Source: Fuerstiella sp. (GTDB lineage Bacteria > Planctomycetota > Planctomycetia > Planctomycetales > Planctomycetaceae). Taken from it: a stretch of DNA of 41,056 bases. Below, in pieces: positions 9,113 through 17,762 of this stretch; the stretch's first letter is position 1; each line of letters opens with the position of its first letter. Both the position numbers and the translations under genes were made by a program. The stretch is from positions 1 to 41,056 of the forward strand of contig JAKVAY010000006.1 in the NCBI GenBank assembly GCA_022447185.1. Reading direction: 5' to 3'. The notes beneath the pieces are model-generated. The model was not told where the DNA came from and made no database searches. It saw nothing but the letters and a program-made list of their open reading frames with translations.

Positions 9113-10597
9113 ATGCGGGACTCAAAAACTGACAGATTTTCCGGGCAACAAACGGCGATTGGCCGTCGTCGATCCCTGGCGGACGGAATGAGTCTCGCAG
9201 GGATCGCCTTGTCGGCCATGCTTCAGCGAGACGGGTTTGCCCGTTCACCTGGCCATCCAATTGCAGTGCCCGGAACTCCACAATTCGTCCCCAGTGCGAA
9301 ACGGGTAATTTGGCTCATGATGCGCGGAGGTGTCAGCCACTTTGAGAGCTTCGATCCCAAGCCCGAATTGGCTAAATACGCGGGCAGGACAATCAGTGAA
9401 ACCCCATACGCCGACCAGGTGATTCATTCACCGTTCAGCCAGAATGTTCGCGAGCAGCTGGCCAACAATGTTATCAAGACCGATCAGTCAAAGATCTGGC
9501 CAATGCAGGTCGGGTATCGCAAATGCGGCCAGAGTGGAGCCGCAGTCAGCGATTGGTGGCCTCATGTGCGTCGTTATGTAGACGATATTGCCATCATCCG
9601 GTCAATGTGGACGACAGACAATAACCACGGTGCGCAGATGCAGTTTCTGTCCGGGCGTCATGTTCTGGATGGATGCTTTCCCACAATCGGAGCCTGGATC
9701 CGATATGGACTCAGTTCACTGAATGACAATCTGCCGCAATTCATCTCGATCGGACCAACACTTCACCGGCAGTGTTTTGAAGGACTTGGTTCCGGTTATC
9801 TGGGTCCTGAGTATTCCGGCGTCCGACTCAACGTTGATTCAGAAGAACCTCTTCCGTACGCCAGACCTGAGCTTGATGTCACACCCCAGGAACAGGCGAT
9901 CGGTGCACGGCTGCTTGGCAGATTGAATCGGATGGTGTACGAACAGCAACCTGATGACACCGAACTGCGCGCTCGAATCAAGTCCTATGAACTGGCGTTT
10001 CGAATGCAAAAGACCGTACCTGACCTGATGCGGTCCGAACAGGAGACTCAGGCGACACAGAAGATGTATGGACTTGATCGGGACGTGACTCGTCCCTTCG
10101 GGGAGCAACTACTTGCGACTCGCCGTCTGATTGAACAGGGCGTTCGATTCGTTCAGGTGTTTCACGGCGAGGGCTCCTCGGGATCATGGGATGCACACCA
10201 CAAACTCGTTGAGCAGCATTCAAACACCAGTGAACAGGTCGATCAGCCAATCGCAGCATTGCTTCAGGATTTAAAGCAGCGAGGTCTGCTGAGTGACACA
10301 ATCGTCGTATGGTGTACAGAATTTGGAAGAACCCCAGGTGTCCAGGGTGCCGATGGTCGTGACCATCACAATTATGGCTTCTCAGTCTGGATGGCTGGTG
10401 GAGGAATCAAATCAGGAGTCATCCATGGTGCCACGGACGAACTCGGCTTCCATGCCGTCGAGGACCGTCATTACGTAACGGACATTCATGCGACGATCTA
10501 CCAGTTGCTGGGTCTGGATCCGCGTGAACTGGAGATCCCAGGTCGAAAACGACTGGAGGTCGATTATGGACATCCGATCACCGACATCATCGCTTAG
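9113..10597 (+). CDS. DUF1501 protein, module 2
   Basis: This 494-residue DUF1501 protein starts at an ATG 7 nt after the upstream DUF1553 gene, so translational coupling is likely. The N-terminus has GRRRSLADGM followed by a hydrophobic segment, compatible with a Tat signal. Family landmarks are present but somewhat altered: WLMMRGGVSHFESFDPKP replaces the more usual FMxGGPSHxDxFDxKP, and WCTEFGRTPG replaces WGGEFGRTP. The GRDHHNYGFSVWMAGGG segment and the C-terminal TDIHATIYQLLGLD are conserved. It is the most divergent of the three DUF1501 copies here, which suggests a distinct substrate. The family's reaction is not known. Confidence 0.93.
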   Translation: MRDSKTDRFSGQQTAIGRRRSLADGMSLAGIALSAMLQRDGFARSPGHPIAVPGTPQFVPSAKRVIWLMMRGGVSHFESFDPKPELAKYAGRTISETPYADQVIHSPFSQNVREQLANNVIKTDQSKIWPMQVGYRKCGQSGAAVSDWWPHVRRYVDDIAIIRSMWTTDNNHGAQMQFLSGRHVLDGCFPTIGAWIRYGLSSLNDNLPQFISIGPTLHRQCFEGLGSGYLGPEYSGVRLNVDSEEPLPYARPELDVTPQEQAIGARLLGRLNRMVYEQQPDDTELRARIKSYELAFRMQKTVPDLMRSEQETQATQKMYGLDRDVTRPFGEQLLATRRLIEQGVRFVQVFHGEGSSGSWDAHHKLVEQHSNTSEQVDQPIAALLQDLKQRGLLSDTIVVWCTEFGRTPGVQGADGRDHHNYGFSVWMAGGGIKSGVIHGATDELGFHAVEDRHYVTDIHATIYQLLGLDPRELEIPGRKRLEVDYGHPITDIIA

Positions 10598-10767
10598 AAT
10601 GTGTGACCATGAGTGTTGTGCTTGAGATGTGATTTCACGTGTGCTAGGTTCACATCGGGTTCGGCAGACGCTGGAGAAAAGACGGTCCGGACTGGGATTC
10701 ATTTGGGTTGTACCGGTCGTCTTTGCCGAGAGATGCGACCCAGGCAATTCTGCAGGCCATCACTTCC

Positions 10768-11781
10768 ATGAAATTCCGAAGCTCACAGGACTATCTGGAT
10801 TCACGGCCGCTCAGTGAGTCACTTCCGTGGGACAGCTTTGCGGAGCGTGCCGCGGGGTCGCACTCTGAGAACACACTGACGAAACTCAGGGACTTTCACC
10901 GTGATGGCTTCGTGGTGCTGGAACAGGTGATTCCGTGTGATCTGATCGACGAGTTTAATGAAGTCGTGTCCACGATCCTGTCGAATCATACGAGCTTTCC
11001 CGAGGTACTGATTGATGGGACGGCTCAACACCGTGGCAGGCGACTCGCAGATCTGAATGAGCAGCAGTTGGCCGATTCAGGACTGAAGCTGGCGACGCTC
11101 GATCAACAGTTTGGTACCGCATTGCAGTTGGCACTAAACACGTCGGTGACCGAAGTTCTTGCTGCACATTTTTCCGGGACACCTGCTCTGCTACAGTCGC
11201 TGACATTTGACCGAGGTAGCCAGCAGTCAGTTCATCAGGACTTTTCTTATGTGAATACCCAAGGACAGTTGGCCCGGCTGGCGGCAAGCTGGATTCCTCT
11301 GGAGGATATTCACCAGGACTCAGGACCGCTTGAATACTATGCCGGTTCTCACAGAGTGGATAAGTATGGTTTTTTTGACTGGGGTGGAGGATCTGTGATC
11401 GTGTCCCGCGACGGTACCGGTCAGAGGTCCACTGGAGAGCAATACCAGGAGTACCTTCAGGAATCTATTCAGGCCAACGGCTTTGAGCGGCATGTGTTCC
11501 TGCCTCGGAAGGGAGATGTGCTGATCTGGCACGGAGCACTCATTCACGGGGGAACAACGGTCACGGATGCAACACAGACGAGAAAGTCATTTGTTTGTCA
11601 TTACACGTCACTGGAATCCCATCCTCAGGTTTGGCGCAACGAACTGAATGGTGGAGTCTCATTCTCGATCGCGGCACACAAACCGCTCGAAACGCGAGTC
11701 ACGTCGCTACAGAAGACAGGTGCGGAGTCTCGTCTGAAAACCAGGCTGCGACGAATGATCAGGCAATTTCAGAAGCGCTAA
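10768..11781 (+). CDS. Phytanoyl-CoA dioxygenase (PhyH)-like Fe(II)/2-oxoglutarate oxygenase
   Basis: The ATG at 10768 gives 337 residues; a TTG at 10708 would add 20. The protein carries the PhyH-type jelly-roll signature: FHRDGFVVLEQVI near residue 43, the iron-binding HQD at 156-158, SGPLEYYAGSHR at 185-196, distal His260 in WHGALIHGG, and Arg272 as the likely 2-oxoglutarate carboxylate contact. All three metal ligands are present, so it should be active. Substrates in this family range from phytanoyl-CoA to ectoine, halogenated compounds and small natural products, and the substrate here cannot be told. There is no signal peptide, so it is cytoplasmic. It lies 170 nt downstream of the module 2 DUF1501 gene on the same strand and may be cotranscribed. 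It converges on the beta-propeller gene. Confidence 0.87.
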   Translation: MKFRSSQDYLDSRPLSESLPWDSFAERAAGSHSENTLTKLRDFHRDGFVVLEQVIPCDLIDEFNEVVSTILSNHTSFPEVLIDGTAQHRGRRLADLNEQQLADSGLKLATLDQQFGTALQLALNTSVTEVLAAHFSGTPALLQSLTFDRGSQQSVHQDFSYVNTQGQLARLAASWIPLEDIHQDSGPLEYYAGSHRVDKYGFFDWGGGSVIVSRDGTGQRSTGEQYQEYLQESIQANGFERHVFLPRKGDVLIWHGALIHGGTTVTDATQTRKSFVCHYTSLESHPQVWRNELNGGVSFSIAAHKPLETRVTSLQKTGAESRLKTRLRRMIRQFQKR

Positions 11782-11881
11782 GAACCGTCTGGCAACGGAA
11801 TGGGCTGATCCTGTTTGAGCTTCGGAAGAGCCCTCTGCATCGACGTCCAGCCGGGTGCCGATGTTGTTTTTGAATCAATCC

Positions 11882-13168
11882 TTAGCCGGATGGCCCGATT
11901 GCGTACAGATGCTTCTCCCCGCGAATGTAGATCCGTCCGCCACTGATAGCAGGAGACGCAGAGCATCGCTCACCCAGCTTGTTGGTTGCGACGATGTCGA
12001 ACTCCGGACCCGGACGAATCACTGTCGTCACGCCATGGTCGGAAAGGATGTAAACCTTCCCATCGGCTGAGACCATCGAAGCGCTGTGTCCTCCGCCAAT
12101 GCGCTCCATCCACACTCGCTTTCCACTTGCCGCTTCAAAGCAACTACCGATCCCTGCATCGGAAACGACCAGCAGCCAGGGACCTTCAACGATCGGCGAA
12201 GGTACGTACGCCGCACCACGCTTGGTCCGCCACTCAATATGAGTGTCTGTCACATCACCGAGACCATCCGGACGAATTGCGAGAATATGCTTGTCCGGAT
12301 ATCCGGCAGTCAGGTAAAGCATCCGGTTGTCGGAAACCACCGAGGCAACGAACTGTTCGGTTGGGCCTCGAATGTTCCAGTGAGCGCGGCCGGTTGCAGG
12401 GTCGTAGCTGTATACGGACAGACTGCCGCCAAGAACCAGCTGAGTTCGACCACCCAGCGTACGAATGAGGGGTGTGACATAACTGCGTGTGTTATTCGGT
12501 CGCCTGGTTTTCCAGCGGATGTCACCGGTGGCCCGGTCGAGCGCAACAATGTAACCGTCACCGTCGTGATCGCCATTAACAATGACCAGGTCATCGTACA
12601 GTACCGGATTGCTTGAGAAGCCATGGGCACTGACAAATTCGCCGGGTTTCACTTTCCACTGTTCATTGCCGTCGAAATCATACGAAGCCACCACCATGAC
12701 GCCTGGGGTGATTGGGCGAGGTGTACCGACATTTGGCGCCGGAACGGTCGTTCCGTCGACTTCCAGAAAGACCACAAATACGGACTGTCCGTCCGTTGCC
12801 GGTGTACTGGACGCCCGACTGTTGAGGCGGTGCAGTGTTTCCAGTGGCGCACTAACGACTGTCTGTTGCCAGATCGTACGTCCCGTGTCGCGATCAAGGC
12901 AGAACAGAATTCGCTCGTTTGTTTCTTCGACACATGTTACGAGAAAAATCCGTTCTTCCCAGACTATCGGTGAGGCATGCCCTTTGCCAGATACCTCGAC
13001 CTTCCAGGCGACGTTGTGGCCAGCTTCTCCGTCCCATCGCAAAGGAACCTCCGTTTCGAGACTCGTCCCGTCGCCGTGCGGACCCCGCCAGCCACTCCAG
13101 TTTTCCGCATCGATTGTCGGAATCTTTGCCAGCAACACGACTACCAAAAAGAGAAGTCCATTTTTCAT
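11882..13168 (-). CDS. Secreted PQQ-type beta-propeller protein
   Basis: The start is taken at the ATG at 13168, which opens directly into a signal peptide (MKNGLLFLVVVLLAKIP, cleavage after about residue 20); the frame extends to 13204. The mature protein of about 410 residues begins with WSGWRGPHGDG, typical of planctomycete PQQ/WD40-like beta-propellers. It has repeated blades with features such as LDRDTGRTIWQ, LDRATGDIRWK and YDPATGRAHWN. The repeats match the PQQ-binding-like fold (as in BamB and quinoprotein dehydrogenases). No catalytic residues of alcohol dehydrogenases are evident, so a binding or scaffold role is as likely as enzymatic activity. It follows the module 3 DUF1501 gene by about 70 nt on the same strand and is probably in its operon. 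Confidence 0.87.
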   Translation of the reverse strand: MKNGLLFLVVVLLAKIPTIDAENWSGWRGPHGDGTSLETEVPLRWDGEAGHNVAWKVEVSGKGHASPIVWEERIFLVTCVEETNERILFCLDRDTGRTIWQQTVVSAPLETLHRLNSRASSTPATDGQSVFVVFLEVDGTTVPAPNVGTPRPITPGVMVVASYDFDGNEQWKVKPGEFVSAHGFSSNPVLYDDLVIVNGDHDGDGYIVALDRATGDIRWKTRRPNNTRSYVTPLIRTLGGRTQLVLGGSLSVYSYDPATGRAHWNIRGPTEQFVASVVSDNRMLYLTAGYPDKHILAIRPDGLGDVTDTHIEWRTKRGAAYVPSPIVEGPWLLVVSDAGIGSCFEAASGKRVWMERIGGGHSASMVSADGKVYILSDHGVTTVIRPGPEFDIVATNKLGERCSASPAISGGRIYIRGEKHLYAIGPSG

Positions 13169-13239
13169 TATCGATTCTTTCTTTGACGTGAACCTGGTCG
13201 ACATTGCTTAATCTGCCGGTCGACAAGTGGCATTACAGG

Positions 13240-14679
13240 CTAACTAAACAACTTCTCCACGACACGTCCGCCTACGTCAGTCAGCCGAAAGTCTCGCGTC
13301 TGGAAGCGGTAGGTCAGTCGTTCATGGTCGAGGCCCAGCAGGTGGAGGATCGTTGCCTGCAGGTCATGGATGTGAATCGAATCCTCGACGGGATGGAACC
13401 CAAGGTCGTCAGTGGTGCCAATGCTCGTACCTGGTTTGACTCCGCCACCAGCCATCCACATTGTAAACGCATGCACGTGATGATCGCGTCCGACGCGGCC
13501 TGTCTTCTGCGGTTGTGCCACTGGCGTACGACCAAATTCGCCGCCCCAGATGACAAGCGTATCTTCCAGCAGGCCACGCGTTTTGAGATCCCTGATTAAC
13601 CCGGCACAACCCTGGTCAATCGCGCGGCACATGGGTGGGAACGCGTTAACGATGTTGCCGTGATGATCCCAGTCGCCGTAATGCAACTGGACGAAACGTA
13701 CGCCGCGTTCCACCATGCGTCGTGCCAAAATACAGTCGAGTGCAAACGACGGTTTACTCAGGTCTGCGCCGTAGAGATCGAGCGTCGCCTGACTCTCACC
13801 GCGCAGAGCGATTAAGTCCGGCGCACTGGACTGTAATCGGAAGGCAAGCTCGTACGCTGAAATGCGCGAAGCGATCTCCGGATCGCCCACCACATCCAGA
13901 CGCTCGGTGTTCAGTTTATTGATCGCGTCGATGACGCGCCGAGTGCTGCGTCTCGTCACGGATTGTGGATTCTCGAGATTCAAAACAGGTGCACCGCGGT
14001 TGCGGAATTGTGTGCCGTGATATGTGGACGGCAGAAAACCGTTCGCAAACAGACCATCGTGTGCCTGCGGTACTGCGCCACGGCCAAAGGCAATGAAAGC
14101 CGGCAGATCTTCCGCCTCGGTGCCAAGTCCATAGCTTACCCATGAGCCAAGGCTTGGGCGCCCGGGATTACGGTGGCCGGTAAAGAGCAGCAGCTGGGCG
14201 TGCGGATGTACCGTCTCGTCCGAACGTACCGTGCGGACGAATGTCAGTTCATCCACGACTTCGCGCGTGTGAGGCAGAAGCTCAGATACGTGCGCGCCGC
14301 TCTCACCGTAACGTCCGAATGACCACGGACCACGCATGATCGTCGGTGCTGTATCTTTGATCTGTTCGAAGCGTTCCCCTTCGATGTACGAAGGCGGGAT
14401 TGGCTGACCGTCGTACTTTTCCAGCTGTGGCTTGTAATCAAACAAATCGAGATGACTGGGGCCACCCATCATGAAGAGGCAGATGACGTTTTTGGCGCGT
14501 GGTGCGAAATGGGGCTGCCGTGGTGCCAGCGGGCGATGGATCTTACGGTTGACGCGCCGGGCACGGGCACGCGATGCGTCGTTGACGAGCGAAGCCATCG
14601 CGATCGACCCCAGTCCCACGCCACACTGGCTGAAGAGCTTGCGCCTTGCGTGAAATTTGTTGTTTGTCGCCAACTGCAT
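13240..14679 (-). CDS. DUF1501 protein, module 3
   Basis: The ATG at 14679 lies 4 nt after the stop of the upstream DUF1553 gene, with GAGAA as a possible ribosome site inside that gene's end; the frame can extend to a TTG at 14709. The product of about 479 residues has HARRKLFSQCGVGLG near the N-terminus, a Tat-like twin arginine. Family landmarks are CLFMMGGPSHLDLFDYKP, WGGEFGRTPVAQ, GRDHHVHAFTMWMAGGG and IHDLQATILHLLGLDH. It is close in sequence to the module 1 copy. Tight coupling to the DUF1549/DUF1553 gene supports the idea that the two products act together in the cell envelope. The reaction is unknown. Confidence 0.93.
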   Translation of the reverse strand: MQLATNNKFHARRKLFSQCGVGLGSIAMASLVNDASRARARRVNRKIHRPLAPRQPHFAPRAKNVICLFMMGGPSHLDLFDYKPQLEKYDGQPIPPSYIEGERFEQIKDTAPTIMRGPWSFGRYGESGAHVSELLPHTREVVDELTFVRTVRSDETVHPHAQLLLFTGHRNPGRPSLGSWVSYGLGTEAEDLPAFIAFGRGAVPQAHDGLFANGFLPSTYHGTQFRNRGAPVLNLENPQSVTRRSTRRVIDAINKLNTERLDVVGDPEIASRISAYELAFRLQSSAPDLIALRGESQATLDLYGADLSKPSFALDCILARRMVERGVRFVQLHYGDWDHHGNIVNAFPPMCRAIDQGCAGLIRDLKTRGLLEDTLVIWGGEFGRTPVAQPQKTGRVGRDHHVHAFTMWMAGGGVKPGTSIGTTDDLGFHPVEDSIHIHDLQATILHLLGLDHERLTYRFQTRDFRLTDVGGRVVEKLFS

Positions 14680-14683
14680 CTGT

Positions 14684-17230
14684 CTATTCTCGCGTAATGA
14701 ATTCGTCAAGATTGAGAAGGGTACGCGATACGGCCGTCCATGCGGCTAGTTCTCGATCATGCTGCGTTTCCGAATCTGTCGTTTCGAAATCTGCAAATTC
14801 CTGATCAAGAAGTGTTTTCAGTGCGGTTACCTCGGATGCGGTTGGTTCGCGCACCAGACAGAGACGGAACGCGAACTCGATGCGTTCGTCGTTTCCCAGG
14901 ACCGTGGTGCGAAGAAGACGGTCGGCCATGGCGCGGGCGCAGTCGACAAACCACGGATGGTTGAGGATGGCGAGCGCCTGAATCGCTGTGTTCGAACGGG
15001 TCCGGCGCGTGCATGATTCAACCGCATCCGGGACGTCGAAGACCTTCAGGAACGGATGTGGTGTGAGACGCCAGAAGTGGATGTAGGTGCCACGTCGGTA
15101 AAGATCCATGCCCTGACTCATGATCCACTGCGATTTGTCGGCGCGGCCGTCCATAACGCCGTCAGACTGATAGGGGAACACTCCGGGGCCACCCATGCGT
15201 CGGTTCAGCAGACCGCTGACGGCAAGAGCCTGATCGCGAATGGTCTCGGCTTCAAGACGCAGACGTGGCGCACGTGCTATCAGGAAGTTACGAGGGTCAA
15301 TTTCGACCAGATCGGGTCGAAATTGAGACGACTGTTGATAGGTCGCCGAAGTAACGATGAGTCGATGGAGACGCTTGAGACTCCACTCTGACGACATGAA
15401 CTCACTGGCCAGCCAGTCGAGGAGCCGAGGATGCGTCGGCGGCTTCCCCTGAGTGCCAAAGTCGTCTTCCGTTTCAACAAGACCTGTCCCGAAGTAGTGT
15501 TGCCAAACACGATTCACCGTGACTCGTGCTGTCAGTGGGTGATCAGGGCGAACGAGCCAGCGCGCCAAATCGAGTCGTGTAAGTCTTCGTTTCCCGTCCG
15601 ACGTTCCGGATCTGGATGCTGCGGCATCCAGTGGTGGTAAGACCTGTGGCACGCCGGGTTCCACTTTGTCTCCACGAGACTGGAAGTCGCCTCGAATGAA
15701 AATCGTTGTCTCTCGTGGTTGTTCGCGTTCATTCACGACAAGTGTTGCATCAAACTGCGGTTCCTTACTGACGATCGCATCGTATGCGTCCTTCAGCCTG
15801 CGATATGATACATGTGTGTTCTGAAATGTTTGCAGTAGCGTGGCTGTCTGAGGTGGTGTTCGGTCCGCCCTGGGAATGTCCAGAATCATCCGTACCGACG
15901 GGTCGAGCAGAGTACGGTCTTCAACGGTCAGGTTTGATTCCCAGAATTCGATGTTTTCTGCGAGTACCGTACCGTGATCCTCCAGAGTCTTTTTGGCTTT
16001 GTTTATCTGATGGCGAATCTCGTTCCGCGCCGCGAGTTGTGCGTCGGTAGCGAACTCCAGGAGTGGATCGTCTGAATTGTTGAAGAATGCGAAAAACTGG
16101 TAGTACTCGTTTTGCGAGATCGGATCAAATTTATGTGAGTGGCATTGGGCGCAGCCGACAGTCAAGCCAAGGAATACCCGCCCAACGGTGTTTGACCGGT
16201 CTACGATTCCTTCGGGACCGTTACCCATGTTGTTGCGGTTGAACCCTGTGGCGACTCGCTGAGCGCGTTTGGCGTTTGGCAGCAAATCGCCGGCAAGTTG
16301 CTCGATGGTGAATTCGTCGAATGGCAGATCGTGATTGAGCGATCGAATGACCCAGTCGCGATATTTCCAGATTGGGCGACGTTCATCCATTTCGTGTCCG
16401 GCGCTGTCGGCGTAGCGCGCAACGTCGAGCCAGTGACGACCCCAGCGTTCACCGTAAGCGGTTGAAGAGAGCAGGTGATCGACGATTTGTCCGTACGCGT
16501 CGGGGTGACTGTTGTTAATGAACGCCGTGACGACTGTGGGTGAGGGTGGCAGACCTGTGAGGTCGAGAGAGAGGCGTCGGATGAGAGTGGCTCGGCTGGC
16601 AGGACGCGATGGTTTGACACGTTTGTTTTCGAGTTGTCCAAGAACGAAGTGGTCTATTGCGTTGTTCGTCCAGTTACGACGTTTCACATGGGGAATCTCG
16701 GGGCGAACGATCGAACGAAAGGCCCAATGGTCGGTGTTTGTTTGTTTGTCCAGGTCGCTGTTGTCGTCAGTCGACCACACGGCTCCCTGATCAATCCATG
16801 CTCGGAGCAGTCGTACCTCGGTGACCGAAAGGCGCTTGTTGCCCGTTGGCGGCATGACAAGGGCTTTTGGGTCCTTTTCCGTGACGGCATCGACGATCAG
16901 ACTAACGGTGCTGTTTCCTGGAACGAACGTTGGGCCTCGATCACCGCCTTTAAGTGCATCAACGCGACTCGTCAGCCGCAGTCCACCTTGTGCCTGTTTG
17001 CCGTGACAACTGTGGCAACGTTTCTGGAAGATCGGTTTGATATCACGAACAAAATCAACCTTGTCGTTAAGCTCGGCGGGCCCAACGTCATCGGACGCAA
17101 TAGTCGGTGTGCGACAGATGGCGACCACCACTGCAGACAACCAGATGCTCAGCACGACTGAGCTATTTCGGCGGAACGATTTGGGCAGATAAAACATCCA
17201 GTCAGAATAGTGTCTGTGGTAGCTGGACAT
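14684..17230 (-). CDS. PSCyt1/DUF1549/DUF1553 (PSD1) protein, module 3
   Basis: The ATG at 17230 gives 848 residues; an ATG at 17197 would leave a more compact signal peptide (hydrophobic core SVVLSIWLSAVVVAIC). The mature part starts with a PSCyt1 domain with the haem site CHSCH near residue 73. DUF1549 includes GERWGRHWLDVARYADSAG and CAQCHSHKFDP. The segment between DUF1549 and DUF1553 is short (about 100 residues), unlike the long inserts in modules 1 and 2. DUF1553 includes LTRLDLARWLVRPDHPLTAR and NHPWFVDCA. It is the first gene of a three-gene minus-strand unit with DUF1501 and the beta-propeller. It is likely exported with haem attached outside the cytoplasm. Confidence 0.94.
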   Translation of the reverse strand: MSSYHRHYSDWMFYLPKSFRRNSSVVLSIWLSAVVVAICRTPTIASDDVGPAELNDKVDFVRDIKPIFQKRCHSCHGKQAQGGLRLTSRVDALKGGDRGPTFVPGNSTVSLIVDAVTEKDPKALVMPPTGNKRLSVTEVRLLRAWIDQGAVWSTDDNSDLDKQTNTDHWAFRSIVRPEIPHVKRRNWTNNAIDHFVLGQLENKRVKPSRPASRATLIRRLSLDLTGLPPSPTVVTAFINNSHPDAYGQIVDHLLSSTAYGERWGRHWLDVARYADSAGHEMDERRPIWKYRDWVIRSLNHDLPFDEFTIEQLAGDLLPNAKRAQRVATGFNRNNMGNGPEGIVDRSNTVGRVFLGLTVGCAQCHSHKFDPISQNEYYQFFAFFNNSDDPLLEFATDAQLAARNEIRHQINKAKKTLEDHGTVLAENIEFWESNLTVEDRTLLDPSVRMILDIPRADRTPPQTATLLQTFQNTHVSYRRLKDAYDAIVSKEPQFDATLVVNEREQPRETTIFIRGDFQSRGDKVEPGVPQVLPPLDAAASRSGTSDGKRRLTRLDLARWLVRPDHPLTARVTVNRVWQHYFGTGLVETEDDFGTQGKPPTHPRLLDWLASEFMSSEWSLKRLHRLIVTSATYQQSSQFRPDLVEIDPRNFLIARAPRLRLEAETIRDQALAVSGLLNRRMGGPGVFPYQSDGVMDGRADKSQWIMSQGMDLYRRGTYIHFWRLTPHPFLKVFDVPDAVESCTRRTRSNTAIQALAILNHPWFVDCARAMADRLLRTTVLGNDERIEFAFRLCLVREPTASEVTALKTLLDQEFADFETTDSETQHDRELAAWTAVSRTLLNLDEFITRE

Positions 17231-17233
17231 CAA

Positions 17234-17762
17234 CGAAGAATGTGATGGAGAGGATTACTGATTGTTAATCATTACCAACAGGATCTCGTTTTTTCAAACT
17301 GCTTCTAAAGCTGATTTGTGGGTGGCACTCGCGCTGATCGGGACATTTTGCGAATTTCGTCCTGGCAGAAGCGACACTCGTCCAGTACCAACTTAAGGTA
17401 AAAATGATGTTCCGTCACCGTCAGTCATACACAGCGTCGTTAACTTAAAGATCTTCCTTGGCATCAGCGTAGTCGAGCTGCACGATGATCCGGTCCAGCG
17501 CATCAACGACTCCGAATCGCGGGCAATCGATCGACCGAGGCTTCTTAAGCGTGCGTCACAGGTGAATATATATCGTGTCGATAATCGGAAGGGCCCAGCA
17601 GACGACGTCACATTGGTGATTTTTCATCAGCTTCAACAGCAGTTTGTGAGCCGAGATTTTCCTTCAATTAATCTTCGATTCTGCTGCGATGTGGTCACCT
17701 GCTGTTGACGGTGGTAACAGGCCTGCCAGGTCCTCGCAGCGTACGGGACGATATCGTCGGTA
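17234..17762 (-). other. Intergenic region with a possible decayed reading frame
   Basis: These 529 bases hold no intact gene. On the minus strand, around 17650 to 17455, one frame reads protein-like on both sides of an in-frame TGA: HKLLLKLMKNHQCDVV before it and GVVDALDRIIVQLDYADAK after it, ending at TAA. This looks more like a degraded protein C-terminus than random sequence. A stop-to-stop plus-strand frame of similar extent has no start codon. I cannot name a parent family. The region should also hold the promoter of module 3 (minus strand). Confidence 0.3.
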
